In this document: positions 26,846 through 35,268 of the stretch, piece after piece
Layout of the letters: every line of letters begins with the position of its first letter
Numbering within the stretch: position 1 is the stretch's first letter
Source: Pseudomonadota bacterium
Lineage (GTDB): Bacteria; Pseudomonadota; Gammaproteobacteria; Burkholderiales; Gallionellaceae
DNA: 64,000 bases
Assembly: GCA_021848465.1 (NCBI GenBank)
Contig: JAJZUP010000001.1
Location: 434,001-498,000, forward strand
Direction of reading: 5' to 3'
Made by a program: the position numbers and the translations under genes
The notes under the pieces: model-generated
Seen by the model: only the letters and a program-made list of their open reading frames with translations
Told to the model about the DNA's origin: nothing
The model's database searches: none

Positions 26846-27199
26846 CTAGTCTATGATGGTTCGCAGCCTGGCTAAGGCTTCATCCACGATAAAGTCCGGT
26901 GCGACTTCCACTTTTTTTGCGTGCCGCGCTGCCAAATCCAAAGTGCGCACAGCGCTTACCAGCACAACGCCTTGCGTTTCGGTTCCGCTTCCCATCAGCG
27001 ATACGGAAAAGCCGGCAAAACGGGCCTGGTTTCCGCCCTGGGTAATGGGGGCAACCAGCGCAGTGCCGAGTTGGTTGAACGGGCGGGTGGAAAGTACCAG
27101 CGCGGGGCGCATGTCGCCTTGCAACTCTTTGCCCTGCACCGGATCCAAGCTAACGCGAACAATATCGCCGCGCTCAAAAGATGTGCGTCGGCCTACCAT
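26846..27199 (-). CDS. MazF/PemK-family endoribonuclease toxin
   Basis: A 117-residue MazF-like toxin. The N-terminal RGDIVRVSLDPVQGKELQGDMRPALVLS and following LVAPITQGGN motifs are the classic MazF/PemK beta-barrel signatures; such toxins cleave mRNA. C-terminal helix VDEALARLRTIID matches the family end. It overlaps its antitoxin by seven bases on the minus strand. This is the second toxin-antitoxin module in the 1.4 kb after mutY. Confidence 0.92.
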   Translation of the reverse strand: MVGRRTSFERGDIVRVSLDPVQGKELQGDMRPALVLSTRPFNQLGTALVAPITQGGNQARFAGFSVSLMGSGTETQGVVLVSAVRTLDLAARHAKKVEVAPDFIVDEALARLRTIID

Positions 27200-27444
27200 A
27201 CCTCATTCCCGGTGGCGCGGCTGTCCTGCCATTCCTTTACCTCTTTGGGCAAAGGCGCTTTTGCATCGCATTGTGCGAGCAACTCATCCAGCGTGTATTT
27301 CTTTGTGCGCGGGCGAACCAGCAAGCCGTCCGCCGTCTGTTCCAGCGTGACGCTTTGTCCTGCACTTAAATGCAATGACTCGCGCACCGGCTTGGGGATG
27401 ACCAGGCCGACACTGTTGCCAAAATTTCGAAGTACCGTTTCCAT
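27193..27444 (-). CDS. MazE-like AbrB-type antitoxin
   Basis: An 83-residue protein with an N-terminal swapped-hairpin AbrB/MazE DNA-binding domain (TVLRNFGNSVGLVIPKPVRESLHL, about 2-45), which usually also represses the operon, and a C-terminal acidic/charged tail binding the toxin. Two adjacent ATG codons exist (27447 and 27444); the second has better spacing from GGAG. It overlaps the MazF-like gene by seven bases. Confidence 0.88.
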   Translation of the reverse strand: METVLRNFGNSVGLVIPKPVRESLHLSAGQSVTLEQTADGLLVRPRTKKYTLDELLAQCDAKAPLPKEVKEWQDSRATGNEVW

Positions 27445-27539
27445 CATTGTCTCCTGCGATTGAGGGATGCTGGGCTGACTATAAGGATTGATGGGGGAGG
27501 GTGTCAAATTTAGTTTTACGGTAGGGGTGCGGCGTTCGT

Positions 27540-27622
27540 GCAGTATGTGACTGGATTTGGAAGAGGCGTTGCAGGCGGCGGTACCGATGCCGGTACGCAA
27601 GATGCAAGAGGGGGTGATTTAG
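27540..27622 (+). pseudogene. Remnant of a mutY 3' end (third copy)
   Basis: These 83 bases align without gaps to the last 83 bases of mutY (26122-26204) with about 68 identities, including the stop codon. In the mutY frame it would read LDLEEALQAAVPMPVRKMQ, but the Trp codon three residues before has become TGA, so it is a degraded remnant, not a gene. Its end overlaps the stop of the DUF2628-like gene. Two toxin-antitoxin modules lie between it and the intact mutY. Confidence 0.85.
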
Positions 27623-27972
27623 TCGGGAGAGGTTTTCGCGCCGAGTTCGGGGTTGTCATGACTATCTCGCATATATCCTTGCTTTAGAAATTTGGCATAA
27701 AGCCAGTGATTTCCATAGCGTCCGCAGATAAATGCAATTCCATTAATCAGCGCAAACGCAAGAAGACTTAATGGAACACTTTTTTTGTATTCGGCATAAG
27801 CATCTAGAGCCCAGATTGGTAGCGATGCCAGTGTTAACAAAAAGAGCAATAGCCACATGCGCTTTGCAATTGCCCATAATGGGCCTAGAAAAAATGCTGG
27901 CCATGAAAACCCGGATTTAATGCGTACGCTCATTCCTGATGGGTGTACAAGGCGAATATATTTGGTTGCCAT
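27619..27972 (-). CDS. DUF2628-like small membrane protein
   Basis: A 117-residue protein with a KSGFSWPAFFLGPLWAIAKRMW stretch typical of DUF2628 proteins, which are small membrane proteins of unknown function, and two or three hydrophobic helices (about 30-55 and 65-85). The gene is visibly more AT-rich than its neighbours. Its stop lies within the mutY remnant, so the reading frame may have been extended or trimmed by that rearrangement. No clear ribosome site is seen before the ATG at 27972. Confidence 0.7.
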   Translation of the reverse strand: MATKYIRLVHPSGMSVRIKSGFSWPAFFLGPLWAIAKRMWLLLFLLTLASLPIWALDAYAEYKKSVPLSLLAFALINGIAFICGRYGNHWLYAKFLKQGYMRDSHDNPELGAKTSPD

Positions 27973-28459
27973 AAGATTCGTTTTCCTAAACGTGGGGCAA
28001 AGAGGTGAGCTTGTGCGTAGGCCTGACTTATTTTGAACGGGATAGCCAATAGCAAGAAACAGGTAGACACCAATTTAAAGAGGGGGGCGTAATGTGTGTC
28101 TCATTGGAGTGTGGGGCTAGGCTTTCTTGCCCTTTTTGTATTGACGCTCATAAAACAAGGTTCCTGCTTCGTAATCTCGAATTTGTTTTTTTTCCTAATC
28201 GTTTTTTGTAGTGATCATGGCGAAATTGACATCGATAGTTTGAATAAATGCTTGCCATGCTGCCAACGCCAAACTGTCGTGTCAACTAACTATTTGAAAA
28301 TACGCATAATGCATAAAATTGTCGCGATCTTGTCACCGAATTTGGCGGACAGGGTACCCGCAAAAACACTTGCTTGGACGCAGCGAAATTTTTTTGTCCA
28401 AAGCACTTAGCGCAAGCGCTTGCCTTCCGTGATTTGCGTGCGCGTGAGAAACTAGCGCG
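27973..28459. other. Gene-poor AT-rich intergenic region
   Basis: This 487-base stretch contains no supported gene. A 104-codon open frame at 28096-28410 starts with GTG, lacks a ribosome site and encodes a sequence with no recognised motif. A 12-base palindrome GCAAGCGCTTGC (28412-28423) lies 37 bases upstream of the VanZ-like gene. Base composition is lower in GC than its flanks, as for the DUF2628-like gene. Confidence 0.6.
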
Positions 28460-29536
28460 ATGAGTTCTGTTACAGCCTACCGTTCGCGTGCATTGCTTCG
28501 CAGCTACCTGACTGCGGGCTACGCGCTTTTCATTGTCTATGCCAGTTTGTCGCCGTTCAGCGGCTGGCAGGAGCAGGGTTTCGATTTCTATGCGGTGCTG
28601 ACTTCCCCATTGCGGCAGACCTATTCGTGGTTTGATGCGATCAGCAATTTCCTGGCATACCTGCCGTTCGGGGTGTTGATGGGGCTGACGTTGCGGGCGC
28701 GGCTGGCCTCGGTTTGGGCGGTTGTGCTGGCGACCGTGGCCGGGCTGCTGTTATCGGCCGCGATGGAATACACCCAGATGTATTTGCCTAACCGCATCAG
28801 CTCGAATCTCGACCTGCTGACCAACGGGCTGGGCATGTTGAACGGGGCGTTGCTGGCGGTGAGCCTGGTGCCGCGCACTTGGTTTTTTTACCTGCTGCAT
28901 TGGCGCGCGCGTTTTTTCCGGCGCGAGCACTGGGTGGATTTCGGGCTGGCCTTGCTGCTGCTGTGGATGTTTGCGCAGGTGAATCCCTCCTTGCCGTTGC
29001 TGGGCAATGTGTTTATTTCCGAAGTGGCGCGGCAGCCTTTCATGCCGCCGCCGGTGGAGCCGTTCAGTTGGCTGGAAAGCCTGGCGGTGATGCTTAACCT
29101 GCTGATGCTGGGCGTTTTGCTGTGCACCTTGCTGCGCGCGCGGCGGCATACCGTGGCGGCACTGCTGCTGGTGCTGGCGGTGATCGGGGTGGTGAAATTC
29201 ATCGCCGCCGCCGTGCTGCTGAAATCCTGGGCGTTGCTGCTGTGGCTGAATAGCGAAGCAATGCTGGGCTTGTGTGCCGGTGTGCTGCTGATGTTCGTGA
29301 TTGCCGGTTTGGCGCGGCGCTACCTAGTGCGGCTGGGCATGCTGGTGGCGGGGGCGTACATCGTGCTGGCACAGGGCATCCTCGACAGCGGCACACCGTC
29401 TAGTGCGATGCGGCTGTACCAGTGGCGTTTCGGACATTTGCTGAACTACAACGGCCTGTCGCAGACGGTGATGCTGGTCTTCCCGCTGCTGCTGTTGCTG
29501 TATTTATGGCGTGGTGCGCGTGCTCAGGAGGAGTAA
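28460..29536 (+). CDS. VanZ-family membrane protein
   Basis: A 358-residue polytopic membrane protein with about nine hydrophobic segments. The N-terminal half carries VanZ-like motifs: SNFLAYLPFGVLMG and AMEYTQMYLPNRISSNLDLLTNGLG (Glu-Tyr-X-Q, Arg and Asp/Asn pattern). VanZ-like proteins are widespread and usually of unknown role, not necessarily antibiotic resistance. The second half is a further membrane region without a recognised motif. ATG at 28460; the next gene follows after 38 bases. Confidence 0.8.
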   Translation: MSSVTAYRSRALLRSYLTAGYALFIVYASLSPFSGWQEQGFDFYAVLTSPLRQTYSWFDAISNFLAYLPFGVLMGLTLRARLASVWAVVLATVAGLLLSAAMEYTQMYLPNRISSNLDLLTNGLGMLNGALLAVSLVPRTWFFYLLHWRARFFRREHWVDFGLALLLLWMFAQVNPSLPLLGNVFISEVARQPFMPPPVEPFSWLESLAVMLNLLMLGVLLCTLLRARRHTVAALLLVLAVIGVVKFIAAAVLLKSWALLLWLNSEAMLGLCAGVLLMFVIAGLARRYLVRLGMLVAGAYIVLAQGILDSGTPSSAMRLYQWRFGHLLNYNGLSQTVMLVFPLLLLLYLWRGARAQEE

Positions 29537-29574
29537 AATGCGCGTCCCGAAAAGATCGGCGTAGAGGGGTTTTC

Positions 29575-29886
29575 ATGAGCTATTTCGACAAGCACGTATT
29601 TTTTTGCACTAACCAGCGCGCCGACGGCAGCGACTGCTGCAATCGCTACGGCGCGCAAAAAGCGCGCGATTACGTCAAGGACAAGGTCAAGCAACTCGGC
29701 ATTTCCGACCGTAATAACAAGATTCGCATCAACTCGGCCGGCTGCATGGATCGCTGCGACGACGGTCCGGTGCTGGTGATTTATCCCGAAGGCACTTGGT
29801 ATACCTACGTCGATGAGAGCGACCTGGACGAGATCATCGAGGAACACCTGAAAAACGGGCGCGTGGTCGAGCGCCTGAAAATTTGA
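29575..29886 (+). CDS. Thioredoxin-like [2Fe-2S] ferredoxin
   Basis: A 103-residue soluble protein of the thioredoxin-fold [2Fe-2S] ferredoxin family. Candidate cluster ligands are Cys11, Cys21 or Cys22, Cys57 and Cys61 (CMDRC), and DDGPVLVIYPEGTWY is a family pattern. Such proteins are found widely in proteobacteria; the electron partner is unknown. The ATG at 29575 with GAGGGG upstream was chosen; a much longer open frame (from 29422) overlaps the VanZ-like gene in another frame and is unlikely. The alpha/beta hydrolase gene follows after 22 bases. Confidence 0.88.
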   Translation: MSYFDKHVFFCTNQRADGSDCCNRYGAQKARDYVKDKVKQLGISDRNNKIRINSAGCMDRCDDGPVLVIYPEGTWYTYVDESDLDEIIEEHLKNGRVVERLKI

Positions 29887-29908
29887 CGGGGACGGCTGAC
29901 TGGAATTC

Positions 29909-30556
29909 ATGGTTGTGGCAACTGAGGCGCACAAATTTTCCACCCACGGAACGGCAGGCGGTATTGAGGGCATTGCTCACATGCCTGACGGCGAGCCGCG
30001 TGCGCTGGCCGTGGTGTGCCATCCGTTGCCGACCATGGGCGGCACGATGGAAAACAAGGTGGCGGTGACGCTGGCCAAGACCTTGTGCGAGCTGGGCTGC
30101 GTGGCGTTGCGCTTCAATTTTCGCGGCGTCGGCGCGAGCGCCGGGGAGTTTACCGGCGGTGACGGCGAGGTTGAGGATGTGCTGGCCGTGGTCGAGTTCG
30201 CGCGCGAGCAATTCGGCGACCTGCCGCTGCTGTTGTCCGGCTTTTCGTTCGGGGGCTACGTTGCAGCACGTGCGGCGCAGCAATTGCAGCCCCGCCACCT
30301 GCTGCTGGCAGCGCCCGCTGTCACCCGTTTTGGCGCCACAGCGGTGCTGAGCACCGAGATGCCCGGCGTCCCGCCTGACACGCTGATCGTGCATGGCGAG
30401 CATGACGACGTGGTGCCGCTGGCCAAGGCGATGGAATGGGCGCGCCCGCAACACGTGCCCATCGTCGTGCTGCCGGGTGCAGAACATTATTTCCACGGAC
30501 GGTTGACGCAATTGCGCGATATTGTGAAGCGGCATTTCGGCGGAGTGGAGTGGTGA
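29909..30556 (+). CDS. Alpha/beta hydrolase
   Basis: A 215-residue alpha/beta hydrolase. The nucleophile elbow is GFSFG (111-115, Ser113), the acid is in HGEHDDVVP (Asp166 or Asp167) and the His is in AEHYFHG (193 or 196). The N-terminal HPLPTMGGTMENKV stretch is the family pattern for the oxyanion region in this subgroup of dienelactone-hydrolase-like proteins. The substrate is unknown. It is followed by a 85-base spacer before the NodI-like gene; a possible 30-codon frame at 30553-30645 is noted but unsupported. Confidence 0.85.
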   Translation: MVVATEAHKFSTHGTAGGIEGIAHMPDGEPRALAVVCHPLPTMGGTMENKVAVTLAKTLCELGCVALRFNFRGVGASAGEFTGGDGEVEDVLAVVEFAREQFGDLPLLLSGFSFGGYVAARAAQQLQPRHLLLAAPAVTRFGATAVLSTEMPGVPPDTLIVHGEHDDVVPLAKAMEWARPQHVPIVVLPGAEHYFHGRLTQLRDIVKRHFGGVEW

Positions 30557-30641
30557 AACAAAAACAATTCAGCTACAGAGCTGGCAGGGAAAAGCTGACC
30601 GCAGTCTTCGCTGTGTGCTGTGCGGTTAAAAGGGTTTATCA

Positions 30642-31556
30642 ATGAGTGCAGTGATCGAAGCATCCGGCCTACAAAAATCCTACGCGGGGCAGCGCGTGGT
30701 AGACGGCCTCAACCTTTCGATTCGCAAAGGCGAATGCTTCGGCCTGCTCGGCCCCAACGGTGCCGGCAAGACGACGACCTTGCGCATGTTGCTGGGGCTG
30801 ACCGAGCCGGACGCGGGCGATGCCCGACTGCTGGGATTGCCGGTGCCGCAAGCGGCACGCGAGGCGCGTATCCGCGTCGGCGTGGTGCCGCAGATGGACA
30901 ACCTCGATCCGGATTTCAGCGTGGCGGAAAACCTGCTGGTGTACGGGCGCTATTTTGGCCTGCGCGACAGCGAGGTGGAGGCGCGCATTCCGGCGCTGCT
31001 GGAGTTTGCCAGCCTGACCAACAAGCGCGACGCCAAGGTGCCGACCTTGTCGGGCGGCATGAAGCGCCGCCTGACCTTGGCGCGCGCGCTGGTGAACGAT
31101 CCCGATGTGATTTTCCTCGATGAGCCGACGACTGGTCTCGATCCGCAGGCGCGCCACCTGATCTGGCAACGCCTGCGCGAGCTGACATCGCAAGGCAAGA
31201 CGCTGCTGCTCACCACGCACTTCATGGATGAGGCGGAGCGTCTGTGCCACCGGCTCGCGGTCATGGATAACGGGCGGCTCATCAGTCAGGGCACACCGCG
31301 CGAACTCATCGATCGCAATATCGAGCCGCAGGTGGTCGAGGTGTTCGGCGAACGCGCCGCAGCCTGGGCGGCGGCGCACGCGGCGCAGTACTCGCAGCGT
31401 TTCGAGGTGAGCGGCGAAACGGTTTTCTGCTATGTGCAGGAGGCGCAGCCACTGGTGGCGCACCTGCAAGCGCAGGCCGACCTGCGCTACCTGCACCGCC
31501 CGGCGAACCTGGAGGACGTATTCCTGAAACTGACCGGAAGGGAGATGCGGGAATGA
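30642..31556 (+). CDS. NodI/DrrA-type ABC exporter ATP-binding protein
   Basis: A 304-residue ABC ATPase. Walker A is GPNGAGKT (37-44), signature LSGGM (137-141), Walker B VIFLDEP (157-163) with a downstream [15 protein letters not shown] switch. The overall sequence resembles the NodI family, which in rhizobia pairs with NodJ to export Nod factors; chromosomal homologues in betaproteobacteria have other, mostly unknown substrates. The stop overlaps the start of the permease gene by four bases. Confidence 0.88.
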   Translation: MSAVIEASGLQKSYAGQRVVDGLNLSIRKGECFGLLGPNGAGKTTTLRMLLGLTEPDAGDARLLGLPVPQAAREARIRVGVVPQMDNLDPDFSVAENLLVYGRYFGLRDSEVEARIPALLEFASLTNKRDAKVPTLSGGMKRRLTLARALVNDPDVIFLDEPTTGLDPQARHLIWQRLRELTSQGKTLLLTTHFMDEAERLCHRLAVMDNGRLISQGTPRELIDRNIEPQVVEVFGERAAAWAAAHAAQYSQRFEVSGETVFCYVQEAQPLVAHLQAQADLRYLHRPANLEDVFLKLTGREMRE

Positions 31557-32338
31557 GTAATCGCATATACGCCCTGCCACGTCTGAGCCTCCGTTTCTAC
31601 CCGATCTGGCAGCGCCACTGGCTGGTCTGGAAAAAGGTGGCGGCGGCTTCGATCATGGGGCACCTGGCCGACCCGGTGATCTACATGCTGGGCTTGGGCT
31701 ACGGCCTGGGCAGCTTCCTGCCGGAGATGGGTGGCATGTCGTACATGGCGTTCCTGGCGGCGGGGACGGTGTGCTACAGCACCATGAACAGCGCCAGTTT
31801 CGAAGCGCTGTATTCCGGCTTTGCGCGCATGCACGAGCAGCGCACCTGGGAGGCGATCCTGAATACGCCGATTTCACTGGAGGATGTTGTGCTGTCGGAA
31901 ATCCTCTGGGCGGCGACCAAGAGCCTGATGTCGGGTGTGGCGGTGCTGGCGGTGATCTGGGTGCTCGGCCTGTCGCATGCGCTGATGTCGTTGTGGATGA
32001 TCCCGCTGGCGTTGCTGATCGGGCTGACATTCGCCTCGGTCGGCCTGATCATGACGGCGCTGGCGCCGGCCTACGACTTTTTCATGTATTACTTCACGCT
32101 GGTCATCACGCCGATGATGATGTTGTGCGGCGTGTTTTTCCCGGTGGCAAAATTGCCGGATACCCTGCAAATCGTCGCCGGCATACTGCCGCTGACCCAT
32201 GCCGTGGACCTCGCGCGGCCGTTGATGAGCGGTGAGGTGCCGCCGCAATTTGCGCTGCACATCGGGGTGTTGCTGGGTTATACCTTCCTGGGTTTTTATG
32301 TGTCGCTGGTATTATTCCGGCGGCGTTTGGCGAAATAG
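31553..32338 (+). CDS. NodJ-type ABC exporter permease
   Basis: A 261-residue ABC-2 type permease with six predicted transmembrane helices. [50 protein letters not shown] and [11 protein letters not shown] are typical of NodJ proteins. It overlaps the ATPase gene by four bases, so the two form one exporter. The exported compound cannot be inferred; no nod genes are present, so a nodulation role is not implied. Confidence 0.88.
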   Translation: MSNRIYALPRLSLRFYPIWQRHWLVWKKVAAASIMGHLADPVIYMLGLGYGLGSFLPEMGGMSYMAFLAAGTVCYSTMNSASFEALYSGFARMHEQRTWEAILNTPISLEDVVLSEILWAATKSLMSGVAVLAVIWVLGLSHALMSLWMIPLALLIGLTFASVGLIMTALAPAYDFFMYYFTLVITPMMMLCGVFFPVAKLPDTLQIVAGILPLTHAVDLARPLMSGEVPPQFALHIGVLLGYTFLGFYVSLVLFRRRLAK

Positions 32339-32347
32339 GAAATCATC

Positions 32348-32758
32348 ATGCTCTGGATCAAGGCGTTTCATATCATTTTTGTAGTTAGCTGGTTTGCCGG
32401 GCTGTTTTACCTGCCGCGCATCTATGTGAATCTGGCGATGGCAAACGGGACCGAGGAGCGCGCCCGCTTGTTGCTGATGGCGCGCAAGCTGTATCGCTTC
32501 GTCACGCCGATCGGCGCACTGGCGTTGCTGTTCGGCACCTGGCTGTGGCTGGGTTACGGCTTTGCGGGGCTGTGGCTGCACATCAAGCTGACGCTGGTGC
32601 TGTTCCTGGTGGGTTACCACTTTTATTGCGGCAAGCTGCTGCGGGAATTCGAGCAGGGCGGCAACCAGCGTTCGCATGTCTGGTTCCGCGTGTTCAATGA
32701 GGTGCCGGTGCTGATGCTGATGGCCATCGTCATCCTCGTTACGGTGAAGCCGCTATGA
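32348..32758 (+). CDS. hemJ: Protoporphyrinogen IX oxidase HemJ
   Basis: A 136-residue membrane protein with four helices. The N-terminal pattern MLWIKAFHIIFVVSWFAGLFYLPRIYV with His8, and the C-terminal WFRVFNEVPVLMLMAIVILVTVKP, are diagnostic of HemJ (UPF0093), which oxidises protoporphyrinogen IX in haem synthesis in bacteria lacking HemG/HemY. ATG at 32348; stop overlaps the start of the rlmL-like gene by four bases. Haem supply suits the many cytochromes in this window. Confidence 0.92.
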   Translation: MLWIKAFHIIFVVSWFAGLFYLPRIYVNLAMANGTEERARLLLMARKLYRFVTPIGALALLFGTWLWLGYGFAGLWLHIKLTLVLFLVGYHFYCGKLLREFEQGGNQRSHVWFRVFNEVPVLMLMAIVILVTVKPL

Positions 32759-33897
32759 GCGAACACTTCTTTGTGCCATGCCCGCGCGGCCTCGAAGGCG
32801 CCCTCGGCAACGAGCTGGCAGCTCTGGGGGCGGCAGACATCAAGGCTACCGATGGCGGTGTGCATTGCAGCGGCGACTGGGCGCTGTGCTATCGCGTGAA
32901 CCTGCATAGCCGTACGGCCAGCCGTGTGCTGTGGCGCGTGGCGACCGGTCATTACCGGAGCGAGCAGCAGATTTACGATGCGGCGTTTGCCTTGCCGTGG
33001 GACAAGTGGTTTGACGTGAAGCGCACGATTCGCGTCAACCTGGTGGCGATCAAGAGTCCGCTGAAGAGCCTCGAATTCGCCACGCTCAGGATCAAGGATG
33101 CGGTGTGCGACAAATTCCGCAAAATCTGCGGCGAACGTCCCAGCGTGGATACGCGCGAGCCGGATATGCGCATCCATGCCTTTCTTGAGGAATCGCGCAT
33201 TACGATTTATCTCGACACCTCCGGCGATGCGCTGTTCAAGCGCGGGGTGCGATTGCAAACCAATATTGCGCCGCTGCGCGAAAACCTGGCGGCCGGCATC
33301 CTGTACCTGACCGGATGGAAGCCGGGCGTGCCGTTACTGGACCCGATGTGCGGAAGCGGTACGTTCCTGATCGAGGCGGCGCAGATGGCGTTGAATATCG
33401 CGCCGGGAATCGGGCGGCATTTCGCTTTCGAGAAGATGAAAACCTTCGCGGCAGCGAAATGGCAGGCCATCCGCGCCGAGGCGCTGGCCGCGCAAAAGCC
33501 GGTTGCGCCATTGCCGATCTACGGCAGCGACCTGTACGGCGATGCCTTGAAAGCGGCGCGCCAGAACCTGGAGTTGGCGGGCTTGCTGGAGGCTGTGACA
33601 CTGAAGCAGGCCAACGTGCTGGAAGTGTCGGCACCGGCCGAGCATGGCGTGCTGGTGGCGAACCTGCCATACGGCGAGCGCATGGGCGATCTGGAGGAGC
33701 TTGAGGCGTTGTATCCGCAACTGGCGGATGCGCTGAAAAAGAAATTCGGCGGCTGGAATGCCTACCTGTTTACGGCCGACCTGCGCCTGCCGAAGCTGGT
33801 GCGTTTGTCCGCCTCGAAGCGGACCCCCTTGTACAACGGCGCCATCGAGTGTCGTTTGTTCGAGTACAAGATGGTGGTGGGCGGGAACCGCAAATAA
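32755..33897 (+). CDS. rlmL: 23S rRNA m2G methyltransferase, RlmL-type
   Basis: A 380-residue protein with an N-terminal THUMP RNA-binding domain (about 45-155) and a Rossmann methyltransferase domain (about 165-375) with the SAM motif LLDPMCGSGTFLIEAAQMALN and the catalytic NLPYGERMG (equivalent of the N-P-P-Y motif). E. coli RlmL is fused to RlmK; here only the RlmL part, which makes m2G2445, is present. ATG overlaps the hemJ stop by four bases. Confidence 0.9.
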   Translation: MSEHFFVPCPRGLEGALGNELAALGAADIKATDGGVHCSGDWALCYRVNLHSRTASRVLWRVATGHYRSEQQIYDAAFALPWDKWFDVKRTIRVNLVAIKSPLKSLEFATLRIKDAVCDKFRKICGERPSVDTREPDMRIHAFLEESRITIYLDTSGDALFKRGVRLQTNIAPLRENLAAGILYLTGWKPGVPLLDPMCGSGTFLIEAAQMALNIAPGIGRHFAFEKMKTFAAAKWQAIRAEALAAQKPVAPLPIYGSDLYGDALKAARQNLELAGLLEAVTLKQANVLEVSAPAEHGVLVANLPYGERMGDLEELEALYPQLADALKKKFGGWNAYLFTADLRLPKLVRLSASKRTPLYNGAIECRLFEYKMVVGGNRK

Positions 33898-33974
33898 GGC
33901 GCGGTAACTTGGCCGGATCGCTGCTACAAATTTGCTGCCACATTGATTTGGTCTTAAAGAAACCGAGCTGAAAA

Positions 33975-35183
33975 ATGAATGAGAATCCCGCTGTCGGCGC
34001 CAACGTTAGCTCAATTGCAAAACTGTTCGATTATGTTTTCGGCGCAACGCCGGAGGGCCTCAAGATCTTCCTGGCGACACTTGCGCTGGTGATCCTGGTT
34101 ATATTGCTGGCGACCCTGTTCTACCTGCTGGTCTTCAAGCCTTTCGTAAATTATCTTGCCGCAACGAAAACTCGAGACCGGCACAGGGTAGATGAGGTTG
34201 CCGCTTTTGCCTGGGGCAATCCTGTTTTGCGCGCGCCACTGGTTGCCATCGGGACGGATATATACGCCTTTGCTCAAACGTCCATGCACGGCAAAACCGT
34301 GCGCTACATCAAGGCTGCATCGGTGTTCATTCCGGTCGCGTGGTGTGTTTTTGCCTTGGCATTGCTGATGGAACAATCCGGCCTGCCGGCGGATGCGCTG
34401 AATTGGTATGTGCTGGCTATTCCTATCGCACTGGTGGCGGCAACCATACTGATCCTCGATGTCTCGATCATCACCTCGCATAAATCAAAGCGCGCCAAGC
34501 TGGTTCGTATCCTGATCGCGCTTACCACCGGGTATATTTTTTCCGCGATTCCGCTCAGCTACATTTACAAATCGGACATCGATGCTTACCTGCTGGCCAA
34601 CGATACCCAATTGCGCGAGGCTACGACGCCCATCAAAAACCAGATCGAGGCAATCGAGAATAAAGCCTGGTATCAGGCATATCTGAAGGAAAGCAGCGCC
34701 CTTTCCGATATTTCGAACGAACTGGAAAAAGAGCGGCTGGGGGAAGGCGTCACCGGAAAGCCCAACCAGCCAAACAAGCGCAACAGGATGTACGAGCAAA
34801 TCATGCTTGAGTACAACATGAAGCGCGAGGATGTGAACAATATCGCACAGTCGCATGCCAGCGAGATTGCGTTATTGCAAAGTTTGAATGCGAGAGTTGT
34901 CAGCACCGCTCAGGGGATTGCTGCAAGCAACCCCACCAACCACATCAAGCGTCACCTTGCGCTATGGAAATACGCCCTTTCCTCTTTCGGCACGGCTGTT
35001 TTTTTCCTGTGCTGCTTTATCCTGTTCTGGTCGGTGGATTCGCTTGCGGTATTGGTGTCATTTCTGGATGAAAGCGAATACCGGGAAAATGTGCGCAAAC
35101 ACAATGAGCGACGCGAAGCCGTTTATTTATCCGCAGAGTTTCTGGATAAATATAAACCGGTGATTGCCGGAGGTCGCTCGTAA
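33975..35183 (+). CDS. Unknown multi-pass membrane protein with coiled-coil
   Basis: A 402-residue protein not recognised by me. It has a transmembrane helix at about 33-55, three in the middle (about 112-132, 144-163, 172-190) and one near the C-terminus (331-355). Between the fourth and fifth lies a soluble, charged, probably coiled-coil segment (about 200-325, e.g. LSDISNELEKERLGEG). The topology of several N-terminal helices, a coiled-coil and a C-terminal helix recalls DUF4407-type proteins, but motif-level support is lacking. It stands alone, 77 bases after rlmL, and its base composition is slightly lower in GC. Function unknown. Confidence 0.75.
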   Translation: MNENPAVGANVSSIAKLFDYVFGATPEGLKIFLATLALVILVILLATLFYLLVFKPFVNYLAATKTRDRHRVDEVAAFAWGNPVLRAPLVAIGTDIYAFAQTSMHGKTVRYIKAASVFIPVAWCVFALALLMEQSGLPADALNWYVLAIPIALVAATILILDVSIITSHKSKRAKLVRILIALTTGYIFSAIPLSYIYKSDIDAYLLANDTQLREATTPIKNQIEAIENKAWYQAYLKESSALSDISNELEKERLGEGVTGKPNQPNKRNRMYEQIMLEYNMKREDVNNIAQSHASEIALLQSLNARVVSTAQGIAASNPTNHIKRHLALWKYALSSFGTAVFFLCCFILFWSVDSLAVLVSFLDESEYRENVRKHNERREAVYLSAEFLDKYKPVIAGGRS

Positions 35184-35212
35184 TACCTGATAGAGGGCTG
35201 TTCTAAAAAACC

Positions 35213-35247
35213 AAGGGCATTGCACCCGAGGCTGGTGCAATGCCCTT
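35213..35247 (-). terminator. Intrinsic terminator after topA
   Basis: Perfect 14-base arms (35213-35226 and 35234-35247, AAGGGCATTGCACC) with a seven-base loop; on the minus strand they are followed by a six-T run (35205-35210), so this ends topA. On the plus strand no T-run follows. Confidence 0.9.
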
Positions 35248-35268
35248 CTCAGTTTATTTCCCGATTGC

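Noticed and set aside
28096-28410. A 104-codon open frame upstream of the VanZ-like gene
   Set aside because: It starts with GTG, has no ribosome site, is in an AT-rich stretch, and gives no recognised motif.
26205-28460. Insertion sequence or transposase near the toxin-antitoxin genes
   Set aside because: No transposase frame, terminal inverted repeat pair or integrase was seen; only the mutY-derived repeats.
30553-30645. A 30-codon frame overlapping the hydrolase stop
   Set aside because: It starts with GTG with weak ribosome site, ends in the NodI-like gene start and shows no conserved feature; too little support.
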